From NCBI RefSeq assembly GCF_910592395.1, contig NC_088319.1, forward strand, positions 15,936,001 to 15,996,000: DNA of 60,000 nt. Direction: 5' to 3'. The position numbers and the translations under genes are program-made. The notes below the pieces were generated by a model. That model did not search any database and was not told the origin of the DNA. It saw only the letters and a list, made by a program, of their open reading frames with translations. Of the stretch, positions 59,516 to 60,000 are shown piece after piece (within the stretch, counting starts at the first letter, position 1; every line of letters begins with the position of its first letter). The DNA comes from Lineus longissimus (lineage: Eukaryota; Nemertea; Pilidiophora; Heteronemertea; Lineidae).

Positions 59516-60000
59516 TGTTGGTATTTGTAATCGATCGTGTACAGCTATAAAAGAGCATGTGGGGATATGAAGTTTATCGCCATCATTACCTCGGAGGTAG
59601 GAAATCTAGTACACAAAGACAACTATCAAGCAGCCCACCAGTGTTAATGGGGCCACTTTGGCGTTGGCCTACCTGGCTAGAAGGATAATGCTCCAGCTTG
59701 CCACCATGCGCCGCCACTTGAGGTATCACACTATCATGATGTTTGCCAGTGTTGCGTGCCAGTTCTTAGACAGGCAGGTTAAACCCCGTTCTAGTGCATT
59801 GTTTATTGCAGTTCGATGATTTTTCAGCTTCCCTGTTCGGAGAAATCACGGTCCTCCTGGAAAACAGTTTTGTATGGGAAACCAACATATTTCATTACCA
59901 AGTTGTCTTTTTATGAATAAGAATGATGGGTGGAAAAAGTTGCATGCGTAATCTCAATATCTGCGCATGTGAATCGTCAGTTTATCACGGTCCCATGGGA
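59516..60000. other. Distal upstream flank, nothing recognised
   Basis: Beyond the duplicated unit. No gene, RNA gene or repeat was recognised up to the window edge. Confidence 0.4.

Noticed and set aside
1-60000. CRISPR arrays, bacterial operons or phage genes
   Set aside because: No regularly spaced direct repeats, no closely packed frames and no Shine-Dalgarno-linked starts; the window is animal nuclear DNA.

Overview
This window looks like gene-poor, A+T-rich nuclear DNA of a non-vertebrate, probably marine, animal. The evidence is long noncoding stretches, split and decayed coding pieces, tRNA- and 5S-derived SINEs, miniature inverted-repeat elements and two tandem intronless class A GPCR genes of a peptide-receptor-like type that is often expanded in lophotrochozoans and other marine invertebrates. 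Nothing suggests a prokaryotic or organellar source. The phylum is an inference.

The only complete genes I am sure of are two minus-strand seven-transmembrane receptors at 56237-57256 and 58033-59070. They are a recent tandem duplication (about 96% identical proteins) that also copied roughly 300-450 bp of 5' flank. Their differences cluster in TM7.

The other 56 kb hold scattered pieces. The best is a probable first exon of a secreted protein (25388-25459, minus), with a signal peptide, splice donor and upstream TATA box. Weaker are a small minus-strand ORF (39640-39885), a plus-strand exon-like segment of 87 codons (16324-16587), and several exon-sized open segments with plausible splice sites. 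None of these could be assigned to a family.

Mobile DNA dominates what can be recognised. Family R1 is a MITE-like repeat with four copies between 20.8 and 30.6 kb, one of which is split by a second element with perfect 17-bp terminal inverted repeats. Family R2 is a roughly 200-bp repeat with four copies on both strands, carrying an internal hairpin. There is a tRNA-headed SINE (27.8-28.0 kb), a SINE joining a tRNA-like head to a 5S-like segment (44.5-44.6 kb), a tRNA-Glu-like gene with a broken acceptor stem (47.1 kb), two mariner-type ends, and a decayed DNA transposon near 52.9-53.9 kb beside a perfect 36-bp inverted repeat.

Caveat: in A+T-rich DNA of this length, open frames of 60-160 codons occur by chance on both strands. 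Single-exon calls without a recognised domain therefore carry low confidence.
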